Shown: positions 14,997-25,361, counted from the stretch's first letter. The stretch is 49,077 bases of DNA from Collinsella aerofaciens (GCF_028206995.1 NZ_JAQLFL010000012.1:1-49077), one strand, 5' to 3'. The notes: generated from the letters alone by a model not told the origin. Made by a program: numbers and translations.

Positions 14997-17900
14997 ATGA
15001 GCAAACTCGTCGAGGGCATTAAGGACCGAATGGTCGCTGCCGCGCGTGAGGCTGCACCCGCCGTGGTGGACGCCGCGCAGAAGGCGGCGACCGCGGCTGC
15101 CGAGAAAGTTGCCGAGGCAGTTGCCGATGCCAAGAACGCGGCAGGGGAGACGTCCGTCGCTAGCGAGCCCGCTACCGCCGCTGAGCCCGTAGCCGTCACC
15201 GCCGCCCACGCCCCCGAAGGCGCGATCTTCAACCCCGAGGCCGCCCGCGGCAACCTGCACCTGGGCATCGACGTGGGCTCCACCACCGTTAAGCTCGCTG
15301 TGCTCAACGACGACAACCAGATTGTCTACGCCAAGTACCAGCGTCACCACACCGACGTCCGCGCTTGCGCCCGCGACTTGTTCGAGGGTGCCGCGACCGT
15401 GCTGCCGACGGCCCAAATGACCTGCGCCATTACCGGCTCAGGCGGCCTGCTGCTGTCCCAATGGCTCGACCTGGAGTTTGTTCAGGAGGTCATCGCCAGC
15501 AAGCGTGCCGTCGAGACCCTCATTCCGGCCACCGATGTTGCCATCGAGCTGGGCGGCGAGGACGCCAAGATCATCTACTTCGACAACGGCATCGAGCAGC
15601 GCATGAACGGCACCTGCGCCGGCGGCACGGGCGCGTTCATCGATCAGATGGCAACCCTGCTGCACACCGACGCCAGCGGCCTTAACGAACTCGCGGCCAA
15701 CGCCACCACCATCTATCCCATCGCCAGCCGCTGCGGCGTTTTTGCCAAGACCGACGTGCAGCCGCTGCTCAACGAAGGCGCCCGTCCCGAGGACGTCGCC
15801 GCTTCCATCTTCCAAGCCGTCGTGACCCAGACCATCTCGGGCCTGGCGTGCGGCCGTCCCATCCGCGGCAACGTCGCCTTCCTGGGCGGCCCGCTGCAGT
15901 ATCTCTCCGAGCTGCGCCACCGCTTCTACCTCACGCTCAACCTGGACGAGGAGCACCGTATCGTGCCCCAAAACGCCCACCTGTTTGTGGCGAGCGGTGC
16001 CGCCATGGCGCACGAGTCCAATAAGCTCAGCTCGTTCCCGCAGCTCATCGAGGCCATCGACAGCCTGGGTGACACGCAGGGCGCCGAGGTCGAGCGTCTG
16101 GACCCGCTCTTTGCCACTGACGAGGACTTTGCCGAGTTCAAAACCCGCCACGACCAGGAAGTCGTCCCCAAGGGCAAGCTCGACGGCTACACCGGCCGCG
16201 TGTTCATCGGCATCGACGCCGGTTCCACCACCATGAAGGCCGCGCTCGTGGGCGAGGACGGCCAGCTGTTGCACACCTGGTACGGCAACAACAACGGTGA
16301 CATCCTGGGCACGGCCAAGGTCATCATGGCCGATTTCTACAACCATATCCCTGCAGGCTGCACCATCGGCCACGTGACCACCACGGGCTACGGCGAGGCA
16401 CTGCTCATCGAGGCCCTCAAGGCCGATTCCGGCGAGATTGAGACCGTCGCGCACCTGCGCGGCGCCAAGGCATTCCTGCCCGGCGTCGAGTTTATCCTGG
16501 ACATCGGCGGCCAGGACATGAAGTGCTTGCGCGTCAAGGACGGCGTTATCGAGCACATCATGCTCAACGAGGCCTGCTCGTCGGGTTGCGGTAGCTTTAT
16601 CGAGAGCTTCGCCGTCTCTATGAACATGGACGTGCGCGCGTTCGCCGATGCCGCCATCCATGCCAAGGCCCCGGTCGATTTGGGCAGCCGCTGCACGGTC
16701 TTTATGAACTCGCGCGTCAAGCAGGCGCAAAAGGAAGGCGCCACGGTGGGCGACATCGCGGCCGGTCTGTCCTATTCCGTCATCAAGAATGCCCTGTTCA
16801 AGGTTATTAAGCTGCGCGACCCCAAGGAGATTGGCAGTCAAGTGATCGTCCAGGGCGGCACCTTTATGTCCGACGCCACGCTGCGTGCGTTTGAGCAGCT
16901 CACCGGCGTGCATGCCGTGCGCCCAGACATCGCCGGCTGCATGGGCGCCTATGGTGCGGCCCTGCTCGCCCGCGATCGCGCCGGTGCCGATGGCACCTCG
17001 ACCATCCTTTCGGCTGAGGACATCGCGCACCTTACCGTGACGCAAAAGCATGTCCGCTGCGGCCGTTGCTCCAACAACTGCCAGCTCACCGTCAACGACT
17101 TTGGCGGCGGCAGGCGCTTCATTACTGGCAACCGCTGCGAGAAGGGCGCCGGCCACAAAAAGCAAAAGACCGAGGCCCCCAACCTCTTCAAAAAGAAAAA
17201 CGAGTTGCTGTTTAACCGCGAGGTGCTGAGCCCCGACGAGGCCCCGCGCGGCACCGTCGGCATCCCGCGCGCGCTCAACATGTACGAGAACTACCCCTTC
17301 TGGCATGCATTCTTTACGCGCCTGGGCTTTAGCGTGCAGCTGTCCGACCAGTCGAGCAAAAAGACCTACCAGGCGGGCATCGAGTCCATGCCGTCCGAGA
17401 GCGTGTGCTACCCGGCAAAGATGAGCCACGGCCATGTGATGAACCTTATCGACCGCGATGTCGACTTCATCTGGATGCCGTGCGTGCGCTGGGAGCGCAA
17501 GGAGGATCCGACCGCCGGCAACTGCTATAACTGCCCCATCGTCATGAGCTACCCCACGGCGTTGGCACTCAACATCGACGAGATCCGCGAGCAGAACATC
17601 GAGTTCCTGTACCCGTTTGTGCCCTATCACGATAAGACCGAGCTCAAGCGCCGTCTGTACCAGGTGCTCGCCGTCGACCGTGTGGCCGATGCTGAGGCCG
17701 GTCGCGGTCGCGTGCGTGGACCCAAGATCACGCGCTCCGAGGTCGATGCCGCCGTCAACGCTGCCTTTGAGGCCGATGCGCGCTTCCACGAGGACATCCA
17801 GACCATGGGCGAGGAGGCCCTTAAGTGGGTCGAGGACCACGGCGGCCACGGCATTGTGCTCGCCGGTCGTCCCTACCATAACGACCCCGAGATCAACCAT

Positions 17901-19784
17901 GCCCTGCCCGAGCTTATCTCGAGCTTTGGCTTTGCGGTCTTTACCGAGGATTCGCTTGCGCACCTGGTGAAGCCCGAGCGTCCCATCCGCGTCGTCGACC
18001 AGTGGATGTACCACAGCCGCCTGTACGCCGTCGCCCGTTTTGTGACGATGCGCAACGACCTGGACCTGATTCAGCTCAACTCCTTCGGCTGCGGCTTGGA
18101 CGCCCTGACCACTGATCAGGTGCAGGAGATCCTGGAGGCCAGCGGCAAGATTTACACCGTGCTCAAGATTGACGAGGTGTCCAACTTGGGCGCCGCGCGT
18201 ATCCGTATTCGCTCGCTCATGGCGGCGCTCAAGGACCAGGAGGCCGAGCGCTTGGCCGAGGCTACGGCCGCGGGCGAGACTTACGAGCAGGGCGATGCCG
18301 CGCCGGTGGCGCCCTCCACGGATGCCCCCGCGTTCGCGAGCCGTAAGTACACGTTCGAGGCGCAGCGCGAGAGTGCTTCGACCGCGTGGCCCAAGGTGCC
18401 CTTTACCGAGCAGATGCGCGAGGAGGGCTACACCATCCTGTGCCCGCAGATGGCGCCGATCCACTTTGACCTGGTCAAAGAGGTGTTCCGCGGTGCCGGC
18501 TACAACTTGGAGCTGCTGCCCTCGACCGACCATGACGCCGTCGAGGCGGGCCTGCGCTACGTGAACAATGACATCTGCTATCCGTCGATTCTGGTGACGG
18601 GTCAGATTATGGAGGCCATCGAGAGCGGTCGGTACGATCTGTCCAAGACGGCTGTGGTCATCAGCCAGACCGGCGGCGGCTGCCGTGCCACCAACTACAT
18701 CGCACTCATCCGCAAGGCCCTGCGCGAGAGCGGCCACCCCGAGATTCCGGTGATCTCGCTTTCGGCCGTGGCGCTCGGCGAGGACAACCCCGGCTTTAAG
18801 GTTACGCCGGCGCTGCTTAAGCAGGCAGTCTACGCGGTGCTCTTTGGCGACGTGATGATGCAGATGCTCTACCGCTGCCGCCCGTACGAGGCCACGCCCG
18901 GTGCCGCCAACGCACTCTATGAGGAGTACATGGCGCGCGCCCGCAAGCTGGCGCCTAAGTTTAACCGCCACAACTACACCAAGCTGTGCCGCGAGGCCAT
19001 CCGCGCGTTCGACACCATGCCGCTCGTGGGCGAGGGCACCAAGCCGCGCGTGGGCTTGGTTGGCGAGATCCTGGTCAAGTTCCATCCCACAGCCAACAAC
19101 CACGTGGTCGATGTGATCGAGCGCGAGGGCTGCGAGGCAGTGGTGCCGGGCCTGCTCGACTTCTTCCTGTACTCCATGAGCAACGCCGAGCTGCAGAAGG
19201 ACGAGCTGGGAAGCTCTGCTACCACGCGCGCTGGCATGCAGGCGCTCATCAAGCTCGTGGACTGGATGCGTACGCCGGTGGAGGAGATGCTCGAAAAGTC
19301 CCGCCGCTTTGAGGCTCCCGAGCGCATCGGCACCATGGCCGACAAGGCCCGCACGGTGCTTTCTGTGTGCAACAACATGGGCGAGGGCTGGCTGCTCACG
19401 GCCGAGATGCTCGACCTGATCGACCACGGTGCGCCCAACATCATCTGCACGCAGCCCTTCGCGTGCCTGCCCAACCACGTGGTGGGCAAGGCCGTGATCA
19501 AGGAACTGCGCCGGCAGCACCCCGAGAGCAACATCGTTGCGGTGGACTACGACCCCGGTGCATCCGAGGTCAACCAGCTCAACCGCATTAAGCTCATGAT
19601 CAGCGTGGCCAAGGAAAACATGCGCGTCGGCAAGGGCTTTAAGCTCGAGAAGGTGGCGCCGCTCGCGATGGATGAGGTCACCGGCCAGATGCGTGCCCAC
19701 GATGGCTGCGTGAGCTGCGGACCGGCCAGCGAGGAAGCCGTTGCATCGGTCGCCAAGCGCCTGGGACATGGCATTAAGAAGTAA
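14997..19784 (+). CDS. Giant acyl-CoA dehydratase activase / 2-hydroxyacyl-CoA dehydratase fusion protein
   Basis: The 1595-residue protein combines modules that are separate in HgdABC-type systems. Residues 1-85 are an Ala-rich, charged helical segment. Residues about 87-345 form a first BcrAD/BadFG ATPase-like activase (GIDVGSTTVKL, ELGGEDAKI, NGTCAGGTGAFIDQMA, SRCGVFAKTD). About 401-660 form a second (GIDAGSTTMKA, LDIGGQDMK, NEACSSGCGSFIESFA, GSRCTVFMNSRVKQA). A Cys cluster RCGRCSNNC followed by NRCEKG lies near 687-720. A DUF2229-type region (VGIPRALNMYENYPFW, Cys-rich CVRWERKED) and an HgdB-like dehydratase region complete it. Activases use ATP and a [4Fe-4S] cluster to inject an electron into the dehydratase. 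The Cys residues for clusters are present. Its true substrate is unknown. It is preceded by its TetR-like regulator and followed by a terminator. Confidence 0.88.
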   Translation: MSKLVEGIKDRMVAAAREAAPAVVDAAQKAATAAAEKVAEAVADAKNAAGETSVASEPATAAEPVAVTAAHAPEGAIFNPEAARGNLHLGIDVGSTTVKLAVLNDDNQIVYAKYQRHHTDVRACARDLFEGAATVLPTAQMTCAITGSGGLLLSQWLDLEFVQEVIASKRAVETLIPATDVAIELGGEDAKIIYFDNGIEQRMNGTCAGGTGAFIDQMATLLHTDASGLNELAANATTIYPIASRCGVFAKTDVQPLLNEGARPEDVAASIFQAVVTQTISGLACGRPIRGNVAFLGGPLQYLSELRHRFYLTLNLDEEHRIVPQNAHLFVASGAAMAHESNKLSSFPQLIEAIDSLGDTQGAEVERLDPLFATDEDFAEFKTRHDQEVVPKGKLDGYTGRVFIGIDAGSTTMKAALVGEDGQLLHTWYGNNNGDILGTAKVIMADFYNHIPAGCTIGHVTTTGYGEALLIEALKADSGEIETVAHLRGAKAFLPGVEFILDIGGQDMKCLRVKDGVIEHIMLNEACSSGCGSFIESFAVSMNMDVRAFADAAIHAKAPVDLGSRCTVFMNSRVKQAQKEGATVGDIAAGLSYSVIKNALFKVIKLRDPKEIGSQVIVQGGTFMSDATLRAFEQLTGVHAVRPDIAGCMGAYGAALLARDRAGADGTSTILSAEDIAHLTVTQKHVRCGRCSNNCQLTVNDFGGGRRFITGNRCEKGAGHKKQKTEAPNLFKKKNELLFNREVLSPDEAPRGTVGIPRALNMYENYPFWHAFFTRLGFSVQLSDQSSKKTYQAGIESMPSESVCYPAKMSHGHVMNLIDRDVDFIWMPCVRWERKEDPTAGNCYNCPIVMSYPTALALNIDEIREQNIEFLYPFVPYHDKTELKRRLYQVLAVDRVADAEAGRGRVRGPKITRSEVDAAVNAAFEADARFHEDIQTMGEEALKWVEDHGGHGIVLAGRPYHNDPEINHALPELISSFGFAVFTEDSLAHLVKPERPIRVVDQWMYHSRLYAVARFVTMRNDLDLIQLNSFGCGLDALTTDQVQEILEASGKIYTVLKIDEVSNLGAARIRIRSLMAALKDQEAERLAEATAAGETYEQGDAAPVAPSTDAPAFASRKYTFEAQRESASTAWPKVPFTEQMREEGYTILCPQMAPIHFDLVKEVFRGAGYNLELLPSTDHDAVEAGLRYVNNDICYPSILVTGQIMEAIESGRYDLSKTAVVISQTGGGCRATNYIALIRKALRESGHPEIPVISLSAVALGEDNPGFKVTPALLKQAVYAVLFGDVMMQMLYRCRPYEATPGAANALYEEYMARARKLAPKFNRHNYTKLCREAIRAFDTMPLVGEGTKPRVGLVGEILVKFHPTANNHVVDVIEREGCEAVVPGLLDFFLYSMSNAELQKDELGSSATTRAGMQALIKLVDWMRTPVEEMLEKSRRFEAPERIGTMADKARTVLSVCNNMGEGWLLTAEMLDLIDHGAPNIICTQPFACLPNHVVGKAVIKELRRQHPESNIVAVDYDPGASEVNQLNRIKLMISVAKENMRVGKGFKLEKVAPLAMDEVTGQMRAHDGCVSCGPASEEAVASVAKRLGHGIKK

Positions 19785-19815
19785 CTGGCCTGCTATGGGC
19801 TAGATATGAGGCAAG

Positions 19816-19849
19816 CGGGTGGTAGCCGTAGTGGCTGCCACCCGTTTTT
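19816..19849 (+). terminator. Rho-independent terminator after the activase gene
   Basis: CGGGTGGTAGCC (19816-19827) pairs with GGCTGCCACCCG (19833-19844) with one G-U pair, followed by TTTTT. Confidence 0.9.
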
Positions 19850-19869
19850 GTTGGACATATGTTGCGTAA

Positions 19870-20379
19870 ATGACCTTACTGCAGCCTTCCGTGGGCTTGC
19901 CCGATTTTTGGGCTGGCTCGGGCTTTGAGGACAAGTTGCTGCAGGCCCAAGGCGATTTTTCGCTCAACGCAGGCCAGCACAGTGTGACCTATCTGCCAAA
20001 CGACGATACGGTAACAACCGGTCGCTACCAGGTACTGCTGTACGACAACAACTTTGGCGCGGCCGAGAGCTATCCCAAGTTCGACTGGGGCCAGCTGGGC
20101 GCCGCGGTGGTGACCGACTACAGCAAGGGAACGCATTCGTTTGGGCGCATCTTTACGGTGGACGAGAACGCGCGCACCTACGAGCTCGAGGACCAGGTCG
20201 CAGTGCCGTTCTCGGGCTACGTAAGCAGTGCACAGCGCGTCGGCGATTCAGATAGTATGCTCGTGGCATCGGGCCAGGCCAAGACCTTTACCGAGTACGA
20301 CCGGTACGGTCGTCCCATCACCAGCTACGAGATGGAAGCCGAGAAGTACATCTATCGCGTGTACAAGTACGAGCTGTAG
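19870..20379 (+). pseudogene. C-terminal remnant of an arylsulfate sulfotransferase (AssT-like)
   Basis: The 169-residue frame matches the C-terminal part of bacterial aryl-sulfate sulfotransferases: GDFSLNAGQHSVTYLP, VLLYDNNFG, an ARTYELEDQVAVPFSGYVSSAQRVGD segment and a final GxAKTFTEYDRYGRPITSYEM. Full proteins are around 550-600 residues and exported, with a catalytic His in the missing N-terminal part. A TAA lies in frame directly before the first ATG, no ribosome binding site is visible, and an activase terminator precedes it, so expression is doubtful. It is probably the residue of a deletion that fused the activase 3' flank to this gene. Confidence 0.7.
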
Positions 20380-20393
20380 GGCCGCGCTCTGCA

Positions 20394-21533
20394 TCACTTC
20401 ACGTCAAATTCCACGCGATCGAGTTCGGGCACATTGAGGTTGATGAGCTTGCGGGCGACGTGGCGGTCGTGCGTCCCGAGCGCCTCGCTCGTTGTCACAT
20501 GGGCGACAGTTTGGCGCTCGACAATACCCTCCTCCTCACCTTCGGTGGCCGAGGTCTCGACGGCGACGGTGTAGTCCTTAAAGCCCGGCAGCACCGCGGC
20601 AAGCTCGCGCGTGGTTTCGGTGACGCCGTAGCCGTCCTGCACACCGGCCTGCGCCGAGCCAATGGAGCCTGCGGTCATAACGATGCAGGGGATGGCAAAG
20701 ATGGCCGTTCCCACGATGATGCGGCGGCGCACTTTGCGTGACAGCTCGTCGACCTCGGTGTCTTCCTCAGCGGTCACAATGCCGTCGCCGTTGAGGTCGC
20801 GCTTGAGCGGCACACGCAAAAGAAGCAGTACGGCTTCGGCAGCCAGCGCGATAAAGACCACGTTGATGCCAAACTCGTAGAGCGCCGAGAGAAACAGTGA
20901 CCCGCTTGCGATGGCGATGCCGTAGCCCGCCGCGCACAGGGGCGGCATAAGCGCGGTCGCCACGGCCACGCCGGCGATGAGCGTGGCGGGTTCCTGGTCG
21001 CGTGAGTTGCCCAGCCCGCCTGCAAAGCCGCCTGCGAGTGCGACGGTAAGGTCCCAGACGGTGGGTGTCGAGTTGTCGATGATGGCCGCCGTGGTGGTGC
21101 CAAGGGGCGAGAGCTTAAAGTACAACGTGGACGTGACCAGGCAAAAGACCATCTGTAGAGCCAAGCCCGCGACGGCTTCGACGGTAATCTCACGGTCGAG
21201 CGTGGCGATGCCATATGCCATGGCAAGGACCGATCCCATAAGCGGGCAGATGAGCATGGCGCCCACGATGGCGATGTCCGAGTCGATATCGAGGCCGATG
21301 CTCGCGATGAGCATGGCGATGATGAGGATGCACAGGTGAGAGCCGGTCAGGCGCGCCCCGTTTACAAAGCGCTTGCGGATTACGTGATAGGGCGCGCGAC
21401 CTTCGCGAATGTTGAATGCGCGCTTGAGGAAGCGGGTGATGTTTTCCATGGCTTCGCTATGGGCAGGGCGGATGCCGTGGCGCCGGTGATGGCGTTCGCG
21501 TAGTCGCTTGATCTGTTGTTTGTCGAGTTCCAT
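20394..21533 (-). CDS. DUF389 family membrane protein with EF-hand-like loop
   Basis: The 379-residue protein has the DUF389 (TIGR00341-like) core: GSHLCILIIAMLIASIGLDIDS, IVGAMLICPLMGSVLAMAYG and LAGGFAGGLGNSRDQEPATLIAGVAVATALMPP. The last half holds the inserted segment DLNGDGIVTAEE, which fits the 12-residue EF-hand Ca2+ loop at every coordinating position (D1, N3, D5, T9, E12). The function of DUF389 is unknown. The start at 21533 is supported by GAGGTGG; the open frame runs upstream to 21659 without a ribosome binding site. The gene converges with the AssT remnant (14 bp between stops) and no terminator is evident between them. Confidence 0.85.
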   Translation of the reverse strand: MELDKQQIKRLRERHHRRHGIRPAHSEAMENITRFLKRAFNIREGRAPYHVIRKRFVNGARLTGSHLCILIIAMLIASIGLDIDSDIAIVGAMLICPLMGSVLAMAYGIATLDREITVEAVAGLALQMVFCLVTSTLYFKLSPLGTTTAAIIDNSTPTVWDLTVALAGGFAGGLGNSRDQEPATLIAGVAVATALMPPLCAAGYGIAIASGSLFLSALYEFGINVVFIALAAEAVLLLLRVPLKRDLNGDGIVTAEEDTEVDELSRKVRRRIIVGTAIFAIPCIVMTAGSIGSAQAGVQDGYGVTETTRELAAVLPGFKDYTVAVETSATEGEEEGIVERQTVAHVTTSEALGTHDRHVARKLINLNVPELDRVEFDVK

Positions 21534-21840
21534 GTCCACCTCGTTCCAGCGCGGTCCGCGCAACGCGCCCGTTGTCATAACTCTACACCGTGGCGGGCGG
21601 GGTGTCTGTTGGATGCGGAATCCGATAGGGCGGATGACGCGGGAGCAAATGCAAATCACAGGCTCAATTCCATCCCGCGAGAATATGATGCACCAGCTCC
21701 TTCAAATGTGACGAAACTGTGAAGCACGAGAGCGTGAATTTCAAAAAATACGCTGGTCGCCAATGTTGCGCAACAGAATTCAAAAATCGACAGCTACCGT
21801 TTGATACGTATGGATACATCCGTGTCAAAGGGAGAAAGCC
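21534..21840. other. 307-bp divergent intergenic region
   Basis: This gap separates the divergent DUF389 and CAP-protein genes and holds no coding sequence I can support. It contains the 12-bp perfect palindrome TGTTGCGCAACA at 21764-21775, a plausible operator, and a hairpin-forming leader close to the CAP start (TTTGATAC with GTGTCAAA, about 21800-21829). Confidence 0.55.
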
Positions 21841-24800
21841 ATGGCAAACTACAGTCCACAACACTTTGAGCCTCGGGCCAAGGCCGTCAACGTCAAGGGC
21901 GTTGCCAACCGCGCCGTCGCAACCGTTTTGACGGCGGGCCTCATCGCTCAGCCGCTCATGTCGCCGCTGGCGGCAATCGCTGCACCGTCAACCGATAACG
22001 GCGATTCTGTTCAGGGGGAGGGGTAGTTCTGTAGAGAATACCGTTGCCGCCGGTAACCAAGCGGTCGTAAAGACGGCTGCCCAGCTGGCCGAGGAGTCGG
22101 CAAAGCAGCTCAAGGACGCTCAGGCCGCCTACGATGCCGCCCAGAAGAAGGCCGACGCGGCGGGCCAGTCTCAAAAGCAGGCGCAGCAGCAAAAGAATCA
22201 GGCCTCGCAGGCTGTGAGCGACAACGAAATCGAGCAGAACGCAGCAGAAGTCGCCGCGCTCCAGGAGAAGATTGACGAGCTCAAAGCCGCCGTCGAAAAG
22301 ACCGAGCAGCAGCAGAAGAAGCTGGGCGACCTGAACGATCAGCTCGAACAGGCCAACAAGAGTGTCGAGGATAAGACCCAGGCGCTCAAGGACGCCAAGG
22401 CAAAGCAGGATGAGGCCAAGAAGGCCCTCGATGATGCCCAGGCCAAGCTCGAGGCCATGGGTATGGACGAGTACGAGGCCGCCAAGAAGGCCGTCGAGGA
22501 CGCACAGGCAAAGCTCGATGACGCCAATAAGGCCGTTGCTACTGCACAGGCCAATCTGGACCAGGCCAAGGCTACCGAGGCCAACGCTCAGCGGGAAAAG
22601 AAGGACACTGAGGCCGCTCTGACTTCCGCCCAGGCCAAGAAGCAGGAGACTGCCGCTGCTCTCGCAGCCGCAACCACCGCGCGCGATAACGCCCAGCAGA
22701 AGTTCAACCAAGCGCAGGCCGCGCTCGATGCTGCCGTCTCGGGTACGGGTGTCGACCTCAGTGCGCTTGAGGCCGCCAAGAACGCTGCTGCTGGTGAGCT
22801 CAAGACCGCGCAGGCCGCGCTCGAAGCCGCGACGACTGCAGACGCCACCGCACAGGCGAACCTGCAGGCGGCCCAGAATACCGTTGACGCCGCCCAGCAG
22901 AAGGCCAACGCCGCCAACGCTGCCGTGGCATCTGCCCAGTCTGCATACGATGCGGCAAACAAGGAGTACAACGCCGCCGCCAGCGAGCGCGACGCCGCCA
23001 AGGCCGCATACGAGAAGGCGCAGCAGACCGAAGCAGACAAGAAGACCGCGTACGATAAGCTTGTCGAAGTTCGCAAGCAGAAGCGCAGCGAGTGGGAGGC
23101 AGCCTGCGCCGCTTCGAACGCCGCGGAAAAGGCTTATGACGCTGCTAATGCCCAGGTTGAGGCTCTTGAGCAGCAGATTGCCGACCTCAAGTCGAACATG
23201 ACCGTTGACCAGGAAGTCATCAGCCAGGGCATATTCGGCTTCATGAATTACATCGTCGGCGGCAGCCAGTTCACAGCCACACAGAAAAAGAACGCCCAGG
23301 AAGCCGTATCGATGCTGACCGGTGCCGCTGACAAGGCCGAATGGTATGACCAGTACGTCGATCATGACATGTCTCGCGACACCAACCCGCTCTCCCTGGA
23401 GCAGATGCGCAACGCCTTGACATATCTCGACACCCAGAACAACCTCCGCAAGGCGAACGGTCAGTCGGCGCTCAGCGTCAGCCTCCGCATGACTGCGGCA
23501 GCCGCCCTTAATGTATCATATTCATCGAACATCTGGGGGCACTCGGGCTGCTACTGGGACAATGGAGAAAATCTTGCCGGCGGCGGCGGCGCATATACCG
23601 GCGGCGAGACCGAGGATACGCTTGGCTGGCCATATACCGGTCTCTACACTCAGGAAAAAGAGGCATTCGATAAGTACGTCGAGAAGAATAGTGACCTTGG
23701 AAACCATCGATATGATTCCTACTATATCTACCAGCACTACAGCAGCATCTACCATGAGTGCGGGCACTATCTCAACATCATCGATGCCGGCACGAAGGCT
23801 ATCGGCATCGCGACCGGTAGCGGTAAGAACACCGATTCCGAGGTAACAATCTTCGATTACAGCTCTTTTGACAGTGAGGCTGATTTCACTGTCTCCGAGT
23901 TCAAGAAGCTCCTGAACGACTACATCGATTCCGCCTATAACGCTGGCGGCACGCAGGCGCAGAAGGCGCAACTCAAGGAGCTTCAGGGCAAGCTCGCCGA
24001 GGCGCAGAAGAACTTTGGAACTACTAGGGAAGCTTACTTCGCAGCTGTAAACGGGCAGGATGCCGCCCAGGACGCCTTCACCGCAGCCGATGTGAACATG
24101 AACACCGCCAAGGGCGAGTACGAGAAGGCTCAGTCCGCTACTGCTGCCGCCAAGTCCGCCTACACCGCCGCCGAAGCCAAACTCAAGGGTATCGACGTCA
24201 AGACGCCCAAGACCAAGCTCAACGTCGCCAAGGGCGAGGCCGCTACTGCCCAGGCAGCTCTCGATAAGGCAAACGTCACGCTTGCTGACGGCAAGGCAAA
24301 GGCAACCGATGCCGCTGCTCAAAAGGCGAAGGCTCGCAGCGCCCGCGATGCTGCCAAGGTAAAGTCCGATCAGGCCAAAGAGGCGTATGACAACGCTACC
24401 GCTTCGGTCAAGGACCTTGCCGCCAAGTGCGATGCCGCCAAGACGGATCTTGCGAACAAGCAGGGCACGCTTGACGATGCCAAGAAGGCCGACGACACTG
24501 CCCAGGCTGGCGTTGACAAGGCTCAGGCCGCAGATGTGCACGCCGCGACCGCTCTTTCGGGCGCCAAGCAGGCAGTTGCCGCCAAGACGCAGACCCTGTC
24601 CGACGCACAGGCGAAGGCCAAGGCCGCCGAGGACGAGCTTGCCACCGCAAACAAGGCCTTCGAGCGCTTCGCCGGTGCCCAGAAGGCGGTCGACGACGCC
24701 AAGGCCGCCTATGACGCTGCCGTCGCCGGTGTCGCCGATGCCCAGAAGCAGCTCGAGGCCGCCAACGAAGCCGTCGTCGATGCGAACCTCGATATCTTCA

Positions 24801-25294
24801 AGGCCAAGGCCGAGCTTGCCAACGATGAGGCACTCAAGGCCGATCTTGAGGCTGTCGACCACAAGGCATCCCTTGCCGCGGGCACGACGGGCAACGAGAA
24901 GCTGGTCAAGCTGAACGCTGCCTACGCTCGCTACAAGGCTGCCGTCGATGCTGCCGCTGGTCTCAAGGCTGCCCTGAGCGATGCCGATGCCAAGCTGTCC
25001 GACGCCAACGACGCCTATGCCGACGCGCTTGCCGAGCTTGACGATGCCAAGGATGCCTTGGCTGCCGCGCAGGCCGAGTACGACAAGTATCATCCCAAGG
25101 CTGAGCCGCAGGCCAAGCCTCAGGTTGCGCAGGCTGCTGCAAAGGCCCCCGTTGCCAAGAAACAGGCTGCGCCTGCCGCGCTCGCCCAGACTGGCGATGA
25201 CTCCGCTCTTGCGGGCGAGGTGTTCGTCATCGGCGGTATCACCCTCGTGGCCGCTGGTGTGACGCTGAGCGATCGTCGTCGCAAGCAGATGTAG
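21841..25294 (+). CDS. Cell-wall-anchored coiled-coil CAP-domain surface protein, interrupted by +1 frameshift
   Basis: With one base removed from the G-run near 22014-22023 the frame is continuous and encodes 1150 residues. Residues 1-49 are a signal peptide (NRAVATVLTAGLIAQPLM, cleavage near AAIAAP). About 60-450 and 690-1100 are alanine-rich coiled coils (AxxxLxxA, KxAxxDAxAK). Between them, near 453-675, is a CAP/SCP-PR1 domain with GHSGCYWDNGENLAGG and HECGHYLNIIDAGTKAIG. The C-terminus is a sortase signal: LAQTG at 25181-25195, a hydrophobic span and RRRK. The start at 21841 has GGGAGA. As read, translation from 21841 stops at 22026 (61 residues); a second reading from GTG at about 22214 would lack a signal peptide. 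The rho-independent terminator follows at 25362. Confidence 0.8.
22013..22026 (+). other. Frameshift site in a GGGGGAGGGG run
   Basis: The frame from 21841 reads ...CAG GGG GAG GGG TAG; the downstream frame begins at AGT (22025). Deleting one G joins QGEG to SSVENTVAAG. A G-rich run is a hotspot for polymerase slippage and also for sequencing error; both explain the data. Confidence 0.75.
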
Positions 25295-25361
25295 CGTTTC
25301 GAGCGTAGATTCTGCAACGAACTTCAGTTCATAGCAGGAACGCTTCGATAGCTTAACCGAT

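Noticed and set aside
15438..19769. 1443-residue open frame on the minus strand across the activase gene
   Set aside because: It is the antisense shadow of a long GC-rich gene. The plus-strand product has clear motifs and a ribosome binding site, while the minus-strand product has none.
23522..25093. Minus-strand frame opposite the CAP protein gene
   Set aside because: Gly-, Leu- and Val-rich shadow of the coiled-coil repeats; no start signal.
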